From assembly GCA_034433375.1 (NCBI GenBank), contig DAOUAQ010000116.1:1-64000 (forward strand): 64,000 bases of DNA, read 5' to 3'. Source of the DNA: DSWT01 sp034433375. GTDB taxonomy: Bacteria; Chloroflexota; Anaerolineae; B4-G1; SLSP01. The translations under genes and the position numbers were made by a program. This document shows positions 32,920-42,675 of the stretch, one piece after another. Positions within the stretch are counted from its first letter, which is position 1. Each line of letters begins with the position of its first letter. Under the pieces are notes generated by a model. That model had not been told where the DNA came from, did not search any database, and worked only from the letters and a program-made list of their open reading frames with translations.

Positions 32920-34659
32920 ATGGCCGAATCAAGTAATAGAGACAACACAAACATCGCTGAAAACCAGGACATTCATGCCTGGCAGCAGCAACTCATTCGT
33001 GGTGTGTTGCTGGCGCTGGTTATAGCTGGCCCTCTGGCAATCTTGGCTGGCTCGTATTATGCGTATGTGACCAATACCCTGTGGTTCATCCCTGGTTATC
33101 TGATCGCCTATGGTCTCTTGGTGGCGGCTTCATTCTGGCGGCGCGGTCCTTACCTGGTGCGGGTCGGTATTTTTCTAACATTCATCTACATCATTGGAGT
33201 TCTTGACTTCTTTCAGGATGGACGTGGGGGCAGTGGGCGGATTTTCTTGCTAGGTTTGGTCGGCATGGCGAGCTTGTTTCTGAACCGTCGTGGGCGGGTG
33301 CTGGTCTCGCTTCTTGTTTTAGCCACTATGATATTATTAACGATTGCCTTTTCTTCGGGCTGGGTCAGTATCCTCCCGCAGAACGAGGTGAATTCGACCG
33401 ATTGGGTTGGGTGGGTGACTAACACCGTGGTTTTGCTGTTGATCATGGTTTTGTTACAGGCGGGAAGCGGTTACCTGGTTCCCAACATGATGGCCGCTTT
33501 GGAGCAGGGTCGGCGTTTGACGCGCGAGTTGGAGGCGCAGCGCGCCGCTTTGGAGCGCACGGTCGCCGAGCGGACTGAAGCCCTGACACGGCGCGCGCGT
33601 TACCTGGAAGCGACGGCGGATGTGGCGCGCGGTGTCTCGGCGGTGTTGGAGATTGGCGATTTACTGTCAACGTCAGTGCGTTTGATTAGCGCGCGGATGG
33701 GCTTTTATCACACCGGCCTCTTTTTCATTGACCCCGCCGGCGAGTGGGCGGAACTGCAGGCGGCTTCCAGTGTGGGGGGGCAGCGTATGCTGGCGCGTGG
33801 GCATCGTCTGCGCGTTGGCGAGCAAGGCATTGTCGGCGATGTGGCAGCGCGCGGCAAACCGCGTATTGCCCTCGACGTAGGGCAAGATGCCGTTTTCTTC
33901 AACAATCCCGACTTGCCGGAGACGCGCTCCGAGATAGCCCTGCCGCTTCGCGCGCGCGGACAAGTCTTTGGAGTGTTGGACGTGCAGAGTACGGAACGCG
34001 AGGCGTTCACTCAGGAGGATGCCAATGTGCTACAAACCCTGGCCGACCAGGTGGCGTTGGCGATTAGCAACGCGCGTTTGTTCTACGAAGCGCAAGAAAG
34101 CCTGGCAGCTCAACAACGTTTGTATGCTCAGATAAGCGGTGAGGCCTGGCATACACTGCTGAGCGAACAAGGTGCGTTAGGCTTCGTCAAGCAAAAAGGC
34201 GCTCTGCTGCCGGCCGCGGACGCATGGAGTCAAGAGGCTGTTCAGGCGTTGAAAACTGGGCAGGTAATGCAGGGCGATCGCACCGCGGGGACGCCGACGC
34301 CGACGCTGGCCGTACCCATCAAGAGCGGCGACAGGGTGATCGCGGTGCTTGATGCGCAACTGCCCACCGGGACTACCGCGTGGACACCGGATCAGATTGC
34401 GTTGCTGCAATCGTTGTCCGAGCAGGTGGCGCAAGCCATGGAACGCGCGCGGCTCTACCGGGACACGCAGCGCCGCGCCGCGCGCGAACGTCTGGTCGGC
34501 GAAGCAACCGGGCGCATCCGCGAGTCACTTGATATTGAAACCGTACTCAAGACGACGGCGAGTGAGATCCGTCAGGCGCTCGATCTGGACACTCTGGTGA
34601 TCCGCTTGGTAACGCCCGAGACGGACGCCGTCCCCCGGCCTGGCGCAGAAAGGACATAA
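32920..34659 (+). CDS. Six-TM membrane sensor with GAF, mini-GAF and truncated GAF
   Basis: ATG 32920 follows AGGTGGGAGAG and is preferred to an upstream reading from 32749 that lies mostly inside the previous gene. The 579-residue protein has six TM segments to about residue 185 (LLALVIAGPLAILAGSYYAY; GPYLVRVGIFLTFIYIIGV), a coiled coil (RELEAQRAALERTVAERTE), a GAF about 230-395 (YHTGLFFIDPAGEWAELQA; NPDLPETRSEIALPL), a mini-GAF 400-505 (SGEAWHTLLSEQG) and the truncated GAF 510-560. The membrane module is of the same type as in the genes at 3287 and 5222, 27 kb upstream, so that type has been copied across the array. No output domain. Confidence 0.9.
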   Translation: MAESSNRDNTNIAENQDIHAWQQQLIRGVLLALVIAGPLAILAGSYYAYVTNTLWFIPGYLIAYGLLVAASFWRRGPYLVRVGIFLTFIYIIGVLDFFQDGRGGSGRIFLLGLVGMASLFLNRRGRVLVSLLVLATMILLTIAFSSGWVSILPQNEVNSTDWVGWVTNTVVLLLIMVLLQAGSGYLVPNMMAALEQGRRLTRELEAQRAALERTVAERTEALTRRARYLEATADVARGVSAVLEIGDLLSTSVRLISARMGFYHTGLFFIDPAGEWAELQAASSVGGQRMLARGHRLRVGEQGIVGDVAARGKPRIALDVGQDAVFFNNPDLPETRSEIALPLRARGQVFGVLDVQSTEREAFTQEDANVLQTLADQVALAISNARLFYEAQESLAAQQRLYAQISGEAWHTLLSEQGALGFVKQKGALLPAADAWSQEAVQALKTGQVMQGDRTAGTPTPTLAVPIKSGDRVIAVLDAQLPTGTTAWTPDQIALLQSLSEQVAQAMERARLYRDTQRRAARERLVGEATGRIRESLDIETVLKTTASEIRQALDLDTLVIRLVTPETDAVPRPGAERT

Positions 34660-34661
34660 GT

Positions 34662-36380
34662 ATGTGGAATAACATCAAGCGATGGCTGTCCCCACCGGTC
34701 TTTGCCGGGGATGAAGAAAAAACGCGCGTAGCGGCTTTGCTCAATGCCATACTGTGGATTTTCGTTAGCATCTGCGTTGCTGCTGCGCTCTTCTTTCTCT
34801 TTCTACCCAATCCGGAACTGTCTTTGTCTCTCGTAGGTGGATTCACTCTCGTCAACGCCGGCTTGCTGTGGCTGATGCGTCGAGGGCGCGTGTTTGCCGC
34901 CAGTTTGCTGTTTCTGGTCATATTTTGGCTTTTAATGACCACCGTATGTCTCTTTTTAGGCGGCACATATTCGGCGACTTACTGGAGTTTCATTGTCATT
35001 GTTGTTGTCGCCGGCCAATTGCTGGGTGGACGCGGGGGAATCATCTTTGCCGGGCTGAGTGTGCTGGCTACGCTAGGGATTACCCTGGCTCAGACTGCCG
35101 GCATATTGCCTGCTACACTCGGCGTCAGATCGCCTATGGAGCAATGGTGGCCACTGAGCCTGTTTGTGATGGTTACGGCGGGGCTGCTCAACCTGGCATC
35201 GCGTAGCTTGAGCGACGCTCTTCAGCGCGCGCGTCGCTACTCTGCTGAATTGGAGGAACAGCGCGCTGGATTGGAAGTGACTGTGCAAGAGCGCACCTAC
35301 GATTTGGCGCGCCGCACCCGTTATCTGGAAGTCACGGCTGCCATCGCGCGTGAGGCCACTTCGGAACTGGAATTGAGTGCACTGATGACCAACGTTGTTA
35401 ATTCGCTCAGCCAACAATTCGGTTTTTACCACACCGGTTTGTTCCTGATTGACAGCGCGGGTGAATGGGCCGAACTAAAAGCCGCATCCAGCGAGGGTGG
35501 GCAAAGGATGCTGGCGCATGCTCATCGGCTGCGTGTGGGCGAGCAGGGCATGGTCGGTTACGTGGCCCAACGCGGTGAGTCGCGTATCGCGCTGGACACG
35601 GGCAGCGATCGGGTCTTTTTCAATAACCCTGATTTGCCTGAGACGCGGTCAGAGGCGACGTTGCCATTGCGCGCGCGTGGACAGGTGATCGGTGTGCTGG
35701 ACGTGCAGAGCACCGAGCCTGAAGCCTTTACACAGGAAGACGTCACCGTATTACAGACGTTGGCGGACCAGGTCGCTACCGCCATCAACAACGCGCGCTT
35801 GTTCCAGAGGGTTGAGGAAAGCGTCGAGGCCGAACGGCGCGCTTTTGGTGAGTTGTCGGGACAGGCGTGGTCCACCATGCTCGGTGTACAGACCAATCTC
35901 GGTTTTGTAAGTAATCGTCAAACCGTCGCGCCGGTTGGCGGCACATGGACGCCACAAATGCAGACGGCGTTAGCGAAAGGTCAGGTTGCCGCCGACACCG
36001 ATAGCGCAGCATTAGCCATTCCGATCAAAGTCCGTGATCGGGTTATTGGCGTGATTGACGGACACAAGCGAGCTGGCAGTGGCCGGTGGACGCCGGAAGA
36101 AGTCACATTGATGCAGACACTTGCCGAGCAGTCAGCGCTGGCGCTGGAAAGCGCGCGTCTGTACCAGGACACCCAACGCCGTGCGGCGCGTGAGCGCTTA
36201 GTGGGTGAAGTGACAGGGCATATTCGTGAGACATTGGACGTGGAGGCTGTGGTTAAAACGGCCGCCGACGAGATCCGTCGGGCACTGCAACTGGAACGTC
36301 TGGTCGTGCGCCTGGGCGCGCCGGATGAGGCTGCCGTTCAGCGTGGCGGGAAAGGACACAGCGATGTGGAAAAAGATTAA
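34662..36380 (+). CDS. PVF/DEEKT-type membrane sensor with GAF, mini-GAF and truncated GAF
   Basis: The gene starts 2 bases after the previous stop, behind AAAGGA. The 572-residue product has N-terminus MWNNIKRWLSPPVFAGDEEK, about six TM segments to residue 185, a coiled coil (VTVQERTYDLARRTRYLEV), a GAF about 230-390 (YHTGLFLIDSAGEWAELKA; NPDLPETRSEATLPL), a mini-GAF 395-500 (SGQAWSTMLGVQTNLG) and the truncated GAF 505-555. It is most similar to its direct downstream neighbour at 36364, which suggests tandem duplication. The GAF domain is nearly interchangeable with that of the gene at 32920, although the membrane modules are unrelated; that is a clear sign of domain shuffling. No output domain. 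Confidence 0.9.
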   Translation: MWNNIKRWLSPPVFAGDEEKTRVAALLNAILWIFVSICVAAALFFLFLPNPELSLSLVGGFTLVNAGLLWLMRRGRVFAASLLFLVIFWLLMTTVCLFLGGTYSATYWSFIVIVVVAGQLLGGRGGIIFAGLSVLATLGITLAQTAGILPATLGVRSPMEQWWPLSLFVMVTAGLLNLASRSLSDALQRARRYSAELEEQRAGLEVTVQERTYDLARRTRYLEVTAAIAREATSELELSALMTNVVNSLSQQFGFYHTGLFLIDSAGEWAELKAASSEGGQRMLAHAHRLRVGEQGMVGYVAQRGESRIALDTGSDRVFFNNPDLPETRSEATLPLRARGQVIGVLDVQSTEPEAFTQEDVTVLQTLADQVATAINNARLFQRVEESVEAERRAFGELSGQAWSTMLGVQTNLGFVSNRQTVAPVGGTWTPQMQTALAKGQVAADTDSAALAIPIKVRDRVIGVIDGHKRAGSGRWTPEEVTLMQTLAEQSALALESARLYQDTQRRAARERLVGEVTGHIRETLDVEAVVKTAADEIRRALQLERLVVRLGAPDEAAVQRGGKGHSDVEKD

Positions 36381-38067
36381 GCAGTTTCTCGCGGCGCCCG
36401 TCTTTGCCGCTGACGAAGAGAAGACGCGCGTTGCGTCACTGCTCACCCCCCTGATATGGAGCCTGTTCGTGGCGGATGCGCTTGGCGTGTTGGCGACCAT
36501 CTTTGTCTTCGCCGAAAAATTAGGCAGTGGCGTTGCTGTCGCGCTCCTGTTCGTGATTGCGATTGCAGCTAAGCTACTAATGCAGCGTGGGTATGTGCGC
36601 GCAGCCGGTTTATTGCTCATTATCGGCACAGGGCTTCCCATTATCGCTATCTTTTTACTTTCAGGTCAACGCAGTTTCGCCGGCATGACCTTGTTAAGTA
36701 TTACCGTAATCGCCGGCCTGGTTTTGGGGCAGCGGGCTGCACTCATTGTCGCTGCGCTCAGCAGTTTTGCGTCGTTGGCAGCACTCATCGCGGCCAACCT
36801 GGGGTACCCACTGCCGAACATTTTTCCTTCACCCCAGTCGGCCAACTGGGTCATGTTCACTATCGGTCTGGCGATGGCCGTTGCTCCGCTGAACCTGGCG
36901 CTGCGCAGTCTGCGCGATGCACTGGCGCGCGCGCGCGCGTATGCGGCTGAGACGGAAGACCAACGCCGCCGGCTAGAGACACTGGCGCGTGAACGTACAA
37001 CCGAACTGAACCGCCGCGCCGCCTATCTGGGGGCGACGACCGCTATCGCCAGTGAGTTGTCCTTTGTGCAGCACGACGTACAAGCGCTGTTCTCGCGGGT
37101 TGTGAACGTTGTTGCCGAGCAATTCGGTTTTTATCATGCCGCTCTCTTTTTGTTAGACGAACGTGAGGAATGGGCGGTGTTGCAAGCCGCTTCCAGCGCT
37201 GGCGGGCAGCGGATGTTGGAGCGAGGCCATCGCTTGCGGGTGGGCGCAGAAGGCATTGTGGGCAGCGTCGCGGGGCGGGGACTGTCTCGCGTGGCGCAGG
37301 ATGTGGGCGCGGATGCGATCTTCTTCGGTAATCCTGACTTGCCTGAAACGCGCTCGGAAGCAGCGCTGCCCTTGCGCGTGCGTGGTGTGACCTTCGGGGT
37401 GCTCGACGTACAAAGCAATGCGGCAGATGCATTTAGCGCGGAAGATGTGACGGTGCTGCAAGCTCTGGCCGATCAAGTGGCGGTCGCCATTGATAGCGCG
37501 CGGCTTTTCCAACACGTGCAGGAACGCCTGACCGCTGAACGTCGCGCCTTTGGCGAATCAGCTCGCGCAGCGTGGCAGGAGTTGCTGCGTGCGCGCCCTG
37601 ACCTGTCTTTTGCCAGCGATGCAGAAGGTATCGTCCCGTTTAAGGCTTGGGAGCCGCAAATGCAAGCCGCAGCGCAAACCGGCCAGGTCGTCGGCGGTAC
37701 TGACGCGCCTAATGTGCTGGCAATCCCCCTCCGCGTGCGCGAACAAGTCATTGGCGTGATTGATGGACGCAAACCCGATGGTACAGCGTGGACGCAGGAT
37801 GAGATTGATCTGTTGCAAACGTTGGCCGGACAATTGAGCGTGGCTCTGGAAGGCGCGCAACTTTACGCGGACACGCAACGCCGCGCCGCCCGCGAGCAAT
37901 TGGCGCGCGAGATCACCGACAAGATGCGCGGCACGGTGAGCTGGGACGAATTGATGCGGACGGCCATCCAACAGATGGCAGACGCCGTGGGGGTCTCGCG
38001 TTCCTTCGTGCACTGGCTGCCGCCGGAGGTGCTGAAACCTGAAGAAGAAGGAGATCACCGTGCGTAA
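36364..38067 (+). CDS. PVF/DEEKT-type membrane sensor, tandem paralogue of the previous gene
   Basis: ATG 36364, 7 bases after AAAGGA, gives MWKKIKQFLAAPVFAADEEK, the family N-terminus; the longer reading from 36226 lies inside the previous gene. The 567-residue product has about six TM segments to residue 180, a coiled coil (LETLARERTTELNRRAAYL), a GAF about 225-385 (YHAALFLLDEREEWAVLQA; NPDLPETRSEAALPL), a mini-GAF 390-495 (ARAAWQELLRARPDL) and the truncated GAF 500-550 (REITDKMRGTVSW). A run of alternating G and C (36925-36939) encodes ARARA at the TM to coiled-coil junction. It overlaps the upstream gene by 17 bases. No output domain. Confidence 0.9.
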   Translation: MWKKIKQFLAAPVFAADEEKTRVASLLTPLIWSLFVADALGVLATIFVFAEKLGSGVAVALLFVIAIAAKLLMQRGYVRAAGLLLIIGTGLPIIAIFLLSGQRSFAGMTLLSITVIAGLVLGQRAALIVAALSSFASLAALIAANLGYPLPNIFPSPQSANWVMFTIGLAMAVAPLNLALRSLRDALARARAYAAETEDQRRRLETLARERTTELNRRAAYLGATTAIASELSFVQHDVQALFSRVVNVVAEQFGFYHAALFLLDEREEWAVLQAASSAGGQRMLERGHRLRVGAEGIVGSVAGRGLSRVAQDVGADAIFFGNPDLPETRSEAALPLRVRGVTFGVLDVQSNAADAFSAEDVTVLQALADQVAVAIDSARLFQHVQERLTAERRAFGESARAAWQELLRARPDLSFASDAEGIVPFKAWEPQMQAAAQTGQVVGGTDAPNVLAIPLRVREQVIGVIDGRKPDGTAWTQDEIDLLQTLAGQLSVALEGAQLYADTQRRAAREQLAREITDKMRGTVSWDELMRTAIQQMADAVGVSRSFVHWLPPEVLKPEEEGDHRA

Positions 38068-38145
38068 CCAATACCACAGGCAGCTTCGCGCCGCATGTGA
38101 GCCGTCAGCGGGCGAGGTGGCTGTACTATGTAAGGTGGGGAAGGA

Positions 38146-40860
38146 ATGGCTGCGATGACGGAAAGCAAGAAAGAAAACTTGGCAATCCAGGGGGCTGGCA
38201 ATCCTAAGCGCGACACGCGGGTAAAGTTTGAGCGCCGGATGTTATTGGCAGCTATTACAGCGGCAGTTGTGGGTATTGTCTATCTGGCTATGGCCTGGTA
38301 CGAACGCAACTGGCAAATTTGGGCCATCACCATCGTGACGTGGCTCATTGCCGGAGCAAGCGGCGTCGCTTATCTTATCGCCCGGCGCGGCAAGACTGCG
38401 CTGGCTGCCAATGTCATGATTGTGGCGCTGATTATCCTGTTGCCGGCCTATGGTCTGTTTATGGAAGGCGCTTTCTGGCAACTCGCGCTGGCGGTCATCA
38501 CCTTCCCTCTCTATATCGCCGATCTGCTATGGCCGGCAGTATCTCGCGGCAGGATCTGGAGACTGAGCGCATTGGGACTCGCGCTCACACTGATTTTTGA
38601 ACTGCTCAAACCTTTTCCCCGCTACAGCGAGATCCAGTCGTGGATCTTGCAGGTACTTTTGTTTGCTATGCTGGCGCTCGGCGTGTTCATGCTGGTTATG
38701 GCGCTCGTGCGTGCCTATCGTCGCGTCACCGCCATTCGTACCCGCTTGACATTTATGGCCGTGATGATCGTGCTGGTGCTTGCCGGGGCCTTCAGCGTCA
38801 GTTCGCTGCTGATGAGCGTCTCGAATGCGCAAAGCCAGGTGTCCGACCAGTTGCGCTCAGTAGCGGCGTTGAAAAAGACCACTATCAGGATTTGGGTTAA
38901 CAGTCTGCAATCCAGCCTGGATACGTTGCTTGCTGAAGGATACGAGTTGAATCACGCGCGTGTATTGATGATGCCTATGGCGGGCGAGACGCAGCTCGTC
39001 GAAGCGCGCAGTGCGCTGAACGCGCTCTTCCAAACGTTTATTGCGGGAACGCCGCAATTTGTCGAGATATTCTTATTGAATCCAGAAGGACGGGTACTGC
39101 TTTCTTCGGATACTAACCAGACCGGTAAATGGTATCGAGCAGCAGATTTTTTGCAGTGTGGAGTGCAAGCGTTTTGCCTGAGCGCTCCGTATGTGTCTAG
39201 ATTAGGTCACATATCCATTTTTGCCGCGCGTCCGGTGATTGGTCAATCCGACCAGGTTATCGGCGTGTTGGCAGGTCGCATCAACATAGGACAATTGAGC
39301 CTTATTGTATCGGAAACTCCGTTGGATGATACGAGCGAGACTTACCTGGTCGCGGCGAACCATGCCACCATCGGCCGGCGGCAATTCAGTGACGGCAATT
39401 ATGCCTACAGTGAAGGCGTTGACCTCGCTTTGGGCTTACAGCAAACCAGTCTGCGTACCGGAACATACAAAAACTATAGCGCGACTCCTGTTTTGGGGGT
39501 CTACACCTGGGTGCCGGAACTCCAGATGGCCCTGCTATCCGAGGTGGAACAATCCGAAGTCTTCCGCGGAGCGTGGAATACGGCCCTCATCAACGGTGGC
39601 GTTGCGCTTGTCGCGTTGATATTAGCTGCTGTGGTGGCCTACTACTTTTCGCGCAATATCTCTGCGGACATCACCGAACTGGCCGATACTGCGACGCGGA
39701 TTGCGGGCGGTGAGCGTGACCTGGTGGCGCGGGTGGCGCGTAACGATGAAATCGGCGTGCTGGCGCAAGCCTTCAACAGCATGACCGAGCAACTGCGCGT
39801 ATTCATCGGCAGCCTGGAACGTCGCGTTGAAGAGCGCACTCGGGGGTTGGAGGCCGTCGCAGAAGTCTCGCGCGCCACGACCTCGGTGCTTGATCCAGAC
39901 CGGTTGCTGCCGCGAGTTGTGAATTTGGTCCAGGAGCGCTTTAGCTTCTACTACGTCGGACTGTTTCTCGTTGATGAGGCGCGCCGCTATGCCGTGCTGC
40001 GCGCCGGTACGGGCGAGGCCGGTCGCGCCATGCTCGCGCAGGGCTGGCAACTGGCTGTGGGGATGGGCTCTATGATCGGTCAGTGTGTCGCCAGCGGCAA
40101 GCCCATGATCCGCCAGAGAACCGGCGATACCGTCGCGCGTTTCGAGAATCCCTTCTTGCCCGATACGCGCTCTGAGATGGCTTTACCTTTACGTTATGGC
40201 GGTCGCGTCATTGGCGCGATGACCGTGCAGAGTGTGGAAGAAGCCGCTTTTGACGAGGCATCCATTGCTATCTTGCAGAACATGGCCGATCAAGTGGCTG
40301 TTGCCGTAGAAAACGCCCGGCTCTTCACCGAAACGCACGTGGCGCTCGAACGCGCCCAAGAAGTGCAGCGCCGTTATCAAGGCCAGGCGTGGCGTGATTA
40401 TCTGAAGTCTCGCCCGGCGCGTGGTTACGAATGGCGCGGCGGCGCCCTGCTGACGCTGGGCAACGAACTACCTCCCGGCGCGCAGCAAGTCCTCCAGCAA
40501 CGCGCGGCAGCGATAGATGAGAAGACACTCCTGCTTCCAATTGTCCAGGGTGATCAGGTGATTGGCCTCCTGGGATTTGAGAGTGAAGATGGACGGAAAA
40601 CGTGGAGCGCCGATGAAGTCGCCTTGATCGAATCGCTCTCTGAACAACTGATGTTAGCGGCAGAGACCCAACGCCTCCTCGACGAAACGCAACGTCGCGC
40701 CGCGCGTGAGCAATTGAGCCGCGAAGTCACGGCAGAAATGCGCCGTTCGTTGGATGTCACCACCGTATTGCGGACGGCGATTCGCCAACTTCAAGAATCG
40801 CTGAATCTTACCGAAGCCGAGGTATGGATCGAGACCGCTACCTCCGGCGGTGAAGGGTAG
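38146..40860 (+). CDS. Multi-TM - Cache - HAMP - GAF sensor without output domain
   Basis: The 904-residue product starts at ATG 38146 (ATG 38155, 9 bases after AAGGA, is equally possible). It has a membrane bundle of about six TM segments (25-190), then TM 203-225, an extracellular Cache-like domain 226-475 (FLLNPEGRVLLSSDTNQTGK; ARPVIGQSDQVIGVLAGRI), TM 480-505, a HAMP 506-560 (ARNDEIGVLAQAFNSMTEQL), the helix RRVEERTRGLEAVAEVSRA, a GAF 570-735 (YYVGLFLVDEARRYAVLRA; NPFLPDTRSEMALPL), a mini-GAF 740-845 (GQAWRDYLKSRPARGYEW) and the truncated GAF 850-895. The signalling helix is shorter than in paralogues, running straight into the GAF. A 78-base gap precedes it with no clear promoter. No output domain. 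Confidence 0.88.
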   Translation: MAAMTESKKENLAIQGAGNPKRDTRVKFERRMLLAAITAAVVGIVYLAMAWYERNWQIWAITIVTWLIAGASGVAYLIARRGKTALAANVMIVALIILLPAYGLFMEGAFWQLALAVITFPLYIADLLWPAVSRGRIWRLSALGLALTLIFELLKPFPRYSEIQSWILQVLLFAMLALGVFMLVMALVRAYRRVTAIRTRLTFMAVMIVLVLAGAFSVSSLLMSVSNAQSQVSDQLRSVAALKKTTIRIWVNSLQSSLDTLLAEGYELNHARVLMMPMAGETQLVEARSALNALFQTFIAGTPQFVEIFLLNPEGRVLLSSDTNQTGKWYRAADFLQCGVQAFCLSAPYVSRLGHISIFAARPVIGQSDQVIGVLAGRINIGQLSLIVSETPLDDTSETYLVAANHATIGRRQFSDGNYAYSEGVDLALGLQQTSLRTGTYKNYSATPVLGVYTWVPELQMALLSEVEQSEVFRGAWNTALINGGVALVALILAAVVAYYFSRNISADITELADTATRIAGGERDLVARVARNDEIGVLAQAFNSMTEQLRVFIGSLERRVEERTRGLEAVAEVSRATTSVLDPDRLLPRVVNLVQERFSFYYVGLFLVDEARRYAVLRAGTGEAGRAMLAQGWQLAVGMGSMIGQCVASGKPMIRQRTGDTVARFENPFLPDTRSEMALPLRYGGRVIGAMTVQSVEEAAFDEASIAILQNMADQVAVAVENARLFTETHVALERAQEVQRRYQGQAWRDYLKSRPARGYEWRGGALLTLGNELPPGAQQVLQQRAAAIDEKTLLLPIVQGDQVIGLLGFESEDGRKTWSADEVALIESLSEQLMLAAETQRLLDETQRRAAREQLSREVTAEMRRSLDVTTVLRTAIRQLQESLNLTEAEVWIETATSGGEG

Positions 40861-40869
40861 AGGGCCAAT

Positions 40870-42675
40870 ATGTGGACGCGGATTAAACGCTACTTTACAT
40901 TGCCGGTTTTTGAGGATGAAGAGAAGTCCCGGGTTGCGCGCCTGCTTATCACGATCCTCATCACGTTATCCATCATAGTCGTGGTCGTGGATGTGCTTAT
41001 GATCGCGCTTTATGGTCTCCCAAAGCGCTTGGCAGATACCAGTCCGTTTATCGGTCTTATCGTGATCGTCGGTTCGACGATAGGGGCTTTTGCGCTCATC
41101 CGCAGAGGGCGCACCAGCGGATTGGCGATCATGATCGTGTCGCTCATGTGGTTGCTGATTACTTATTGGATCTGGACTGTGGAGGGCTTAGGCGGCGGAC
41201 ACACCAGTTATGTCTACGCCCTCATTATTGTCCTTGCCGGTCTGCTGTTAGGCGCGCGCAGCGCCATCGTATTTACCGGCTTGGGGTTTCTGGCGGTGGT
41301 TGTCGCGTACTTTATCGAGCACGGAGGAGGGCTTCCAGTAGGCGTGCCGGTCTCATTTTTGGATTTGATCATCATCCTCGTTGTTTTTGCATTGATCGGC
41401 GTCTTCTTAAGATATGCGATAAAAAGTATGCAAGGTGCTATTGATCGCGCCCGACATTTTGCCCAGGCGCAGGCTGCGGCGAACCGCGAATTGGATGCGA
41501 TCCGCGTCTCGTTGGAGCAGCGGGTGGCGGAGCGCACTGAAGATTTGGAGCGTCGCTCGATCCAACTACAGGCTGCGGCTGAAGTGGGCCGCGCCGCGGC
41601 GGCGCTGCGCGACCTCGAGGTGTTGTTGGTCGAGGTTGCCAAAATGATCGGAGAAAGCCTGAATTTCTATCACGTGGGCATTTTTCTGCTGGAAGAGAAT
41701 AGCCGCTACGCCGTTTTGCGCGCCGCGAGTAGCCCGGAAGGGAGGCAAATGCTGGCGCATGGCTATTCTGTGGCCGTTGGGACGCCCGACATCATCGGCG
41801 TGGCGACGGCGAATCGTGAACTACGCATCGCTTCAGACACCGGCGAGAACGCCGTTTCCTTCGCCGGTTCCTTGCTCTCGCGTACACGCGCGGAATTGGC
41901 ATTGCCGTTGGCTGCTGGCGACCGTTTGATCGGCGTATTGGACTTGCACAGCCTGGATCCCGCGGCTTTCACCGAGCAAACCATCTCCGTGATGCAGTTG
42001 CTGGCCGATCAAGTTGCCATCGCCATTGAGAACGCGCAGTTGTTTGCGCAACGTGAAGAATCGCTGGAAGCCGAACGCCGGGCCTATGGTCAGATCAGCC
42101 GCGCAGCCTGGCAGCAAATCTCACGTGTGGAAGGCGCGCTGCGTTTCGTCGTGGATACGCCGGGGTCAGTGCGTCCCGCTGCCGGCGAAACGCCGCCGGC
42201 CATGCTCCAGGCGCGACAGACTGGCCAGTTGATCACCGAAGAAGCGTCCACATTGGCCGTGCCGATTCAACTGCGCGAGGGAGTGAGTATCGGCGCGCTG
42301 CGCCTGCGTAAACCGGAGTGGGCGGCAGACGAGGTTACGTTGGTAGAAACGCTGACCGAACAGCTCGGCGCGGCTCTGGAAAGCGCGCGGCTCTATCAGG
42401 AAACCCAACGCCGCGAGGCGCGCGAGCGTATCACCCGTGAGATCACCGAAGACATACGCCGTTCCGTGGATATCGAAATGATTCTGCAATCCGCCGTAAC
42501 CAGCCTGGGGGAAGCCCTGGGTGTGCCGCGCACCTATGTACGCTTGATGTTGGAAGAAGCGGATTTACCATCCGCCGAACGCGCCGCCCTGGAATCAACT
42601 CCGGCGCTGGATCTCGCCGCGGATGTCAACGGCGCCGCCAGTGTGGGGCAAGGAGAAGAACACCATGAGTCGTGA
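40870..42675 (+). CDS. PVF/DEEKS-type membrane sensor with GAF, mini-GAF and truncated GAF
   Basis: The 601-residue product begins MWTRIKRYFTLPVFEDEEKS, the fourth member of this N-terminal type. About six TM segments run to residue 190, then a coiled coil (VSLEQRVAERTEDLERRSIQ), a GAF about 235-395 (YHVGIFLLEENSRYAVLRA), a mini-GAF 400-500 (SRAAWQQISRVEGALRF) and the truncated GAF 505-560 (REITEDIRRSVDI). The GAF pocket is diverged: the usual NP-LP-TRSE reads SLLSRTRAELALPLAAGD, and HRL.VG reads YSVAVGTPDIIG, so its ligand may differ from that of its neighbours. The C-terminal 40 residues are acidic and variable. No output domain. Confidence 0.9.
   Translation: MWTRIKRYFTLPVFEDEEKSRVARLLITILITLSIIVVVVDVLMIALYGLPKRLADTSPFIGLIVIVGSTIGAFALIRRGRTSGLAIMIVSLMWLLITYWIWTVEGLGGGHTSYVYALIIVLAGLLLGARSAIVFTGLGFLAVVVAYFIEHGGGLPVGVPVSFLDLIIILVVFALIGVFLRYAIKSMQGAIDRARHFAQAQAAANRELDAIRVSLEQRVAERTEDLERRSIQLQAAAEVGRAAAALRDLEVLLVEVAKMIGESLNFYHVGIFLLEENSRYAVLRAASSPEGRQMLAHGYSVAVGTPDIIGVATANRELRIASDTGENAVSFAGSLLSRTRAELALPLAAGDRLIGVLDLHSLDPAAFTEQTISVMQLLADQVAIAIENAQLFAQREESLEAERRAYGQISRAAWQQISRVEGALRFVVDTPGSVRPAAGETPPAMLQARQTGQLITEEASTLAVPIQLREGVSIGALRLRKPEWAADEVTLVETLTEQLGAALESARLYQETQRREARERITREITEDIRRSVDIEMILQSAVTSLGEALGVPRTYVRLMLEEADLPSAERAALESTPALDLAADVNGAASVGQGEEHHES

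Noticed and set aside
36925..36939. Alternating GC run considered as a phase-variable slippage tract
   Set aside because: It is 15 bases of a dinucleotide in coding sequence for Ala-Arg residues, and similar shorter runs are common throughout; there is no sign of frame change.
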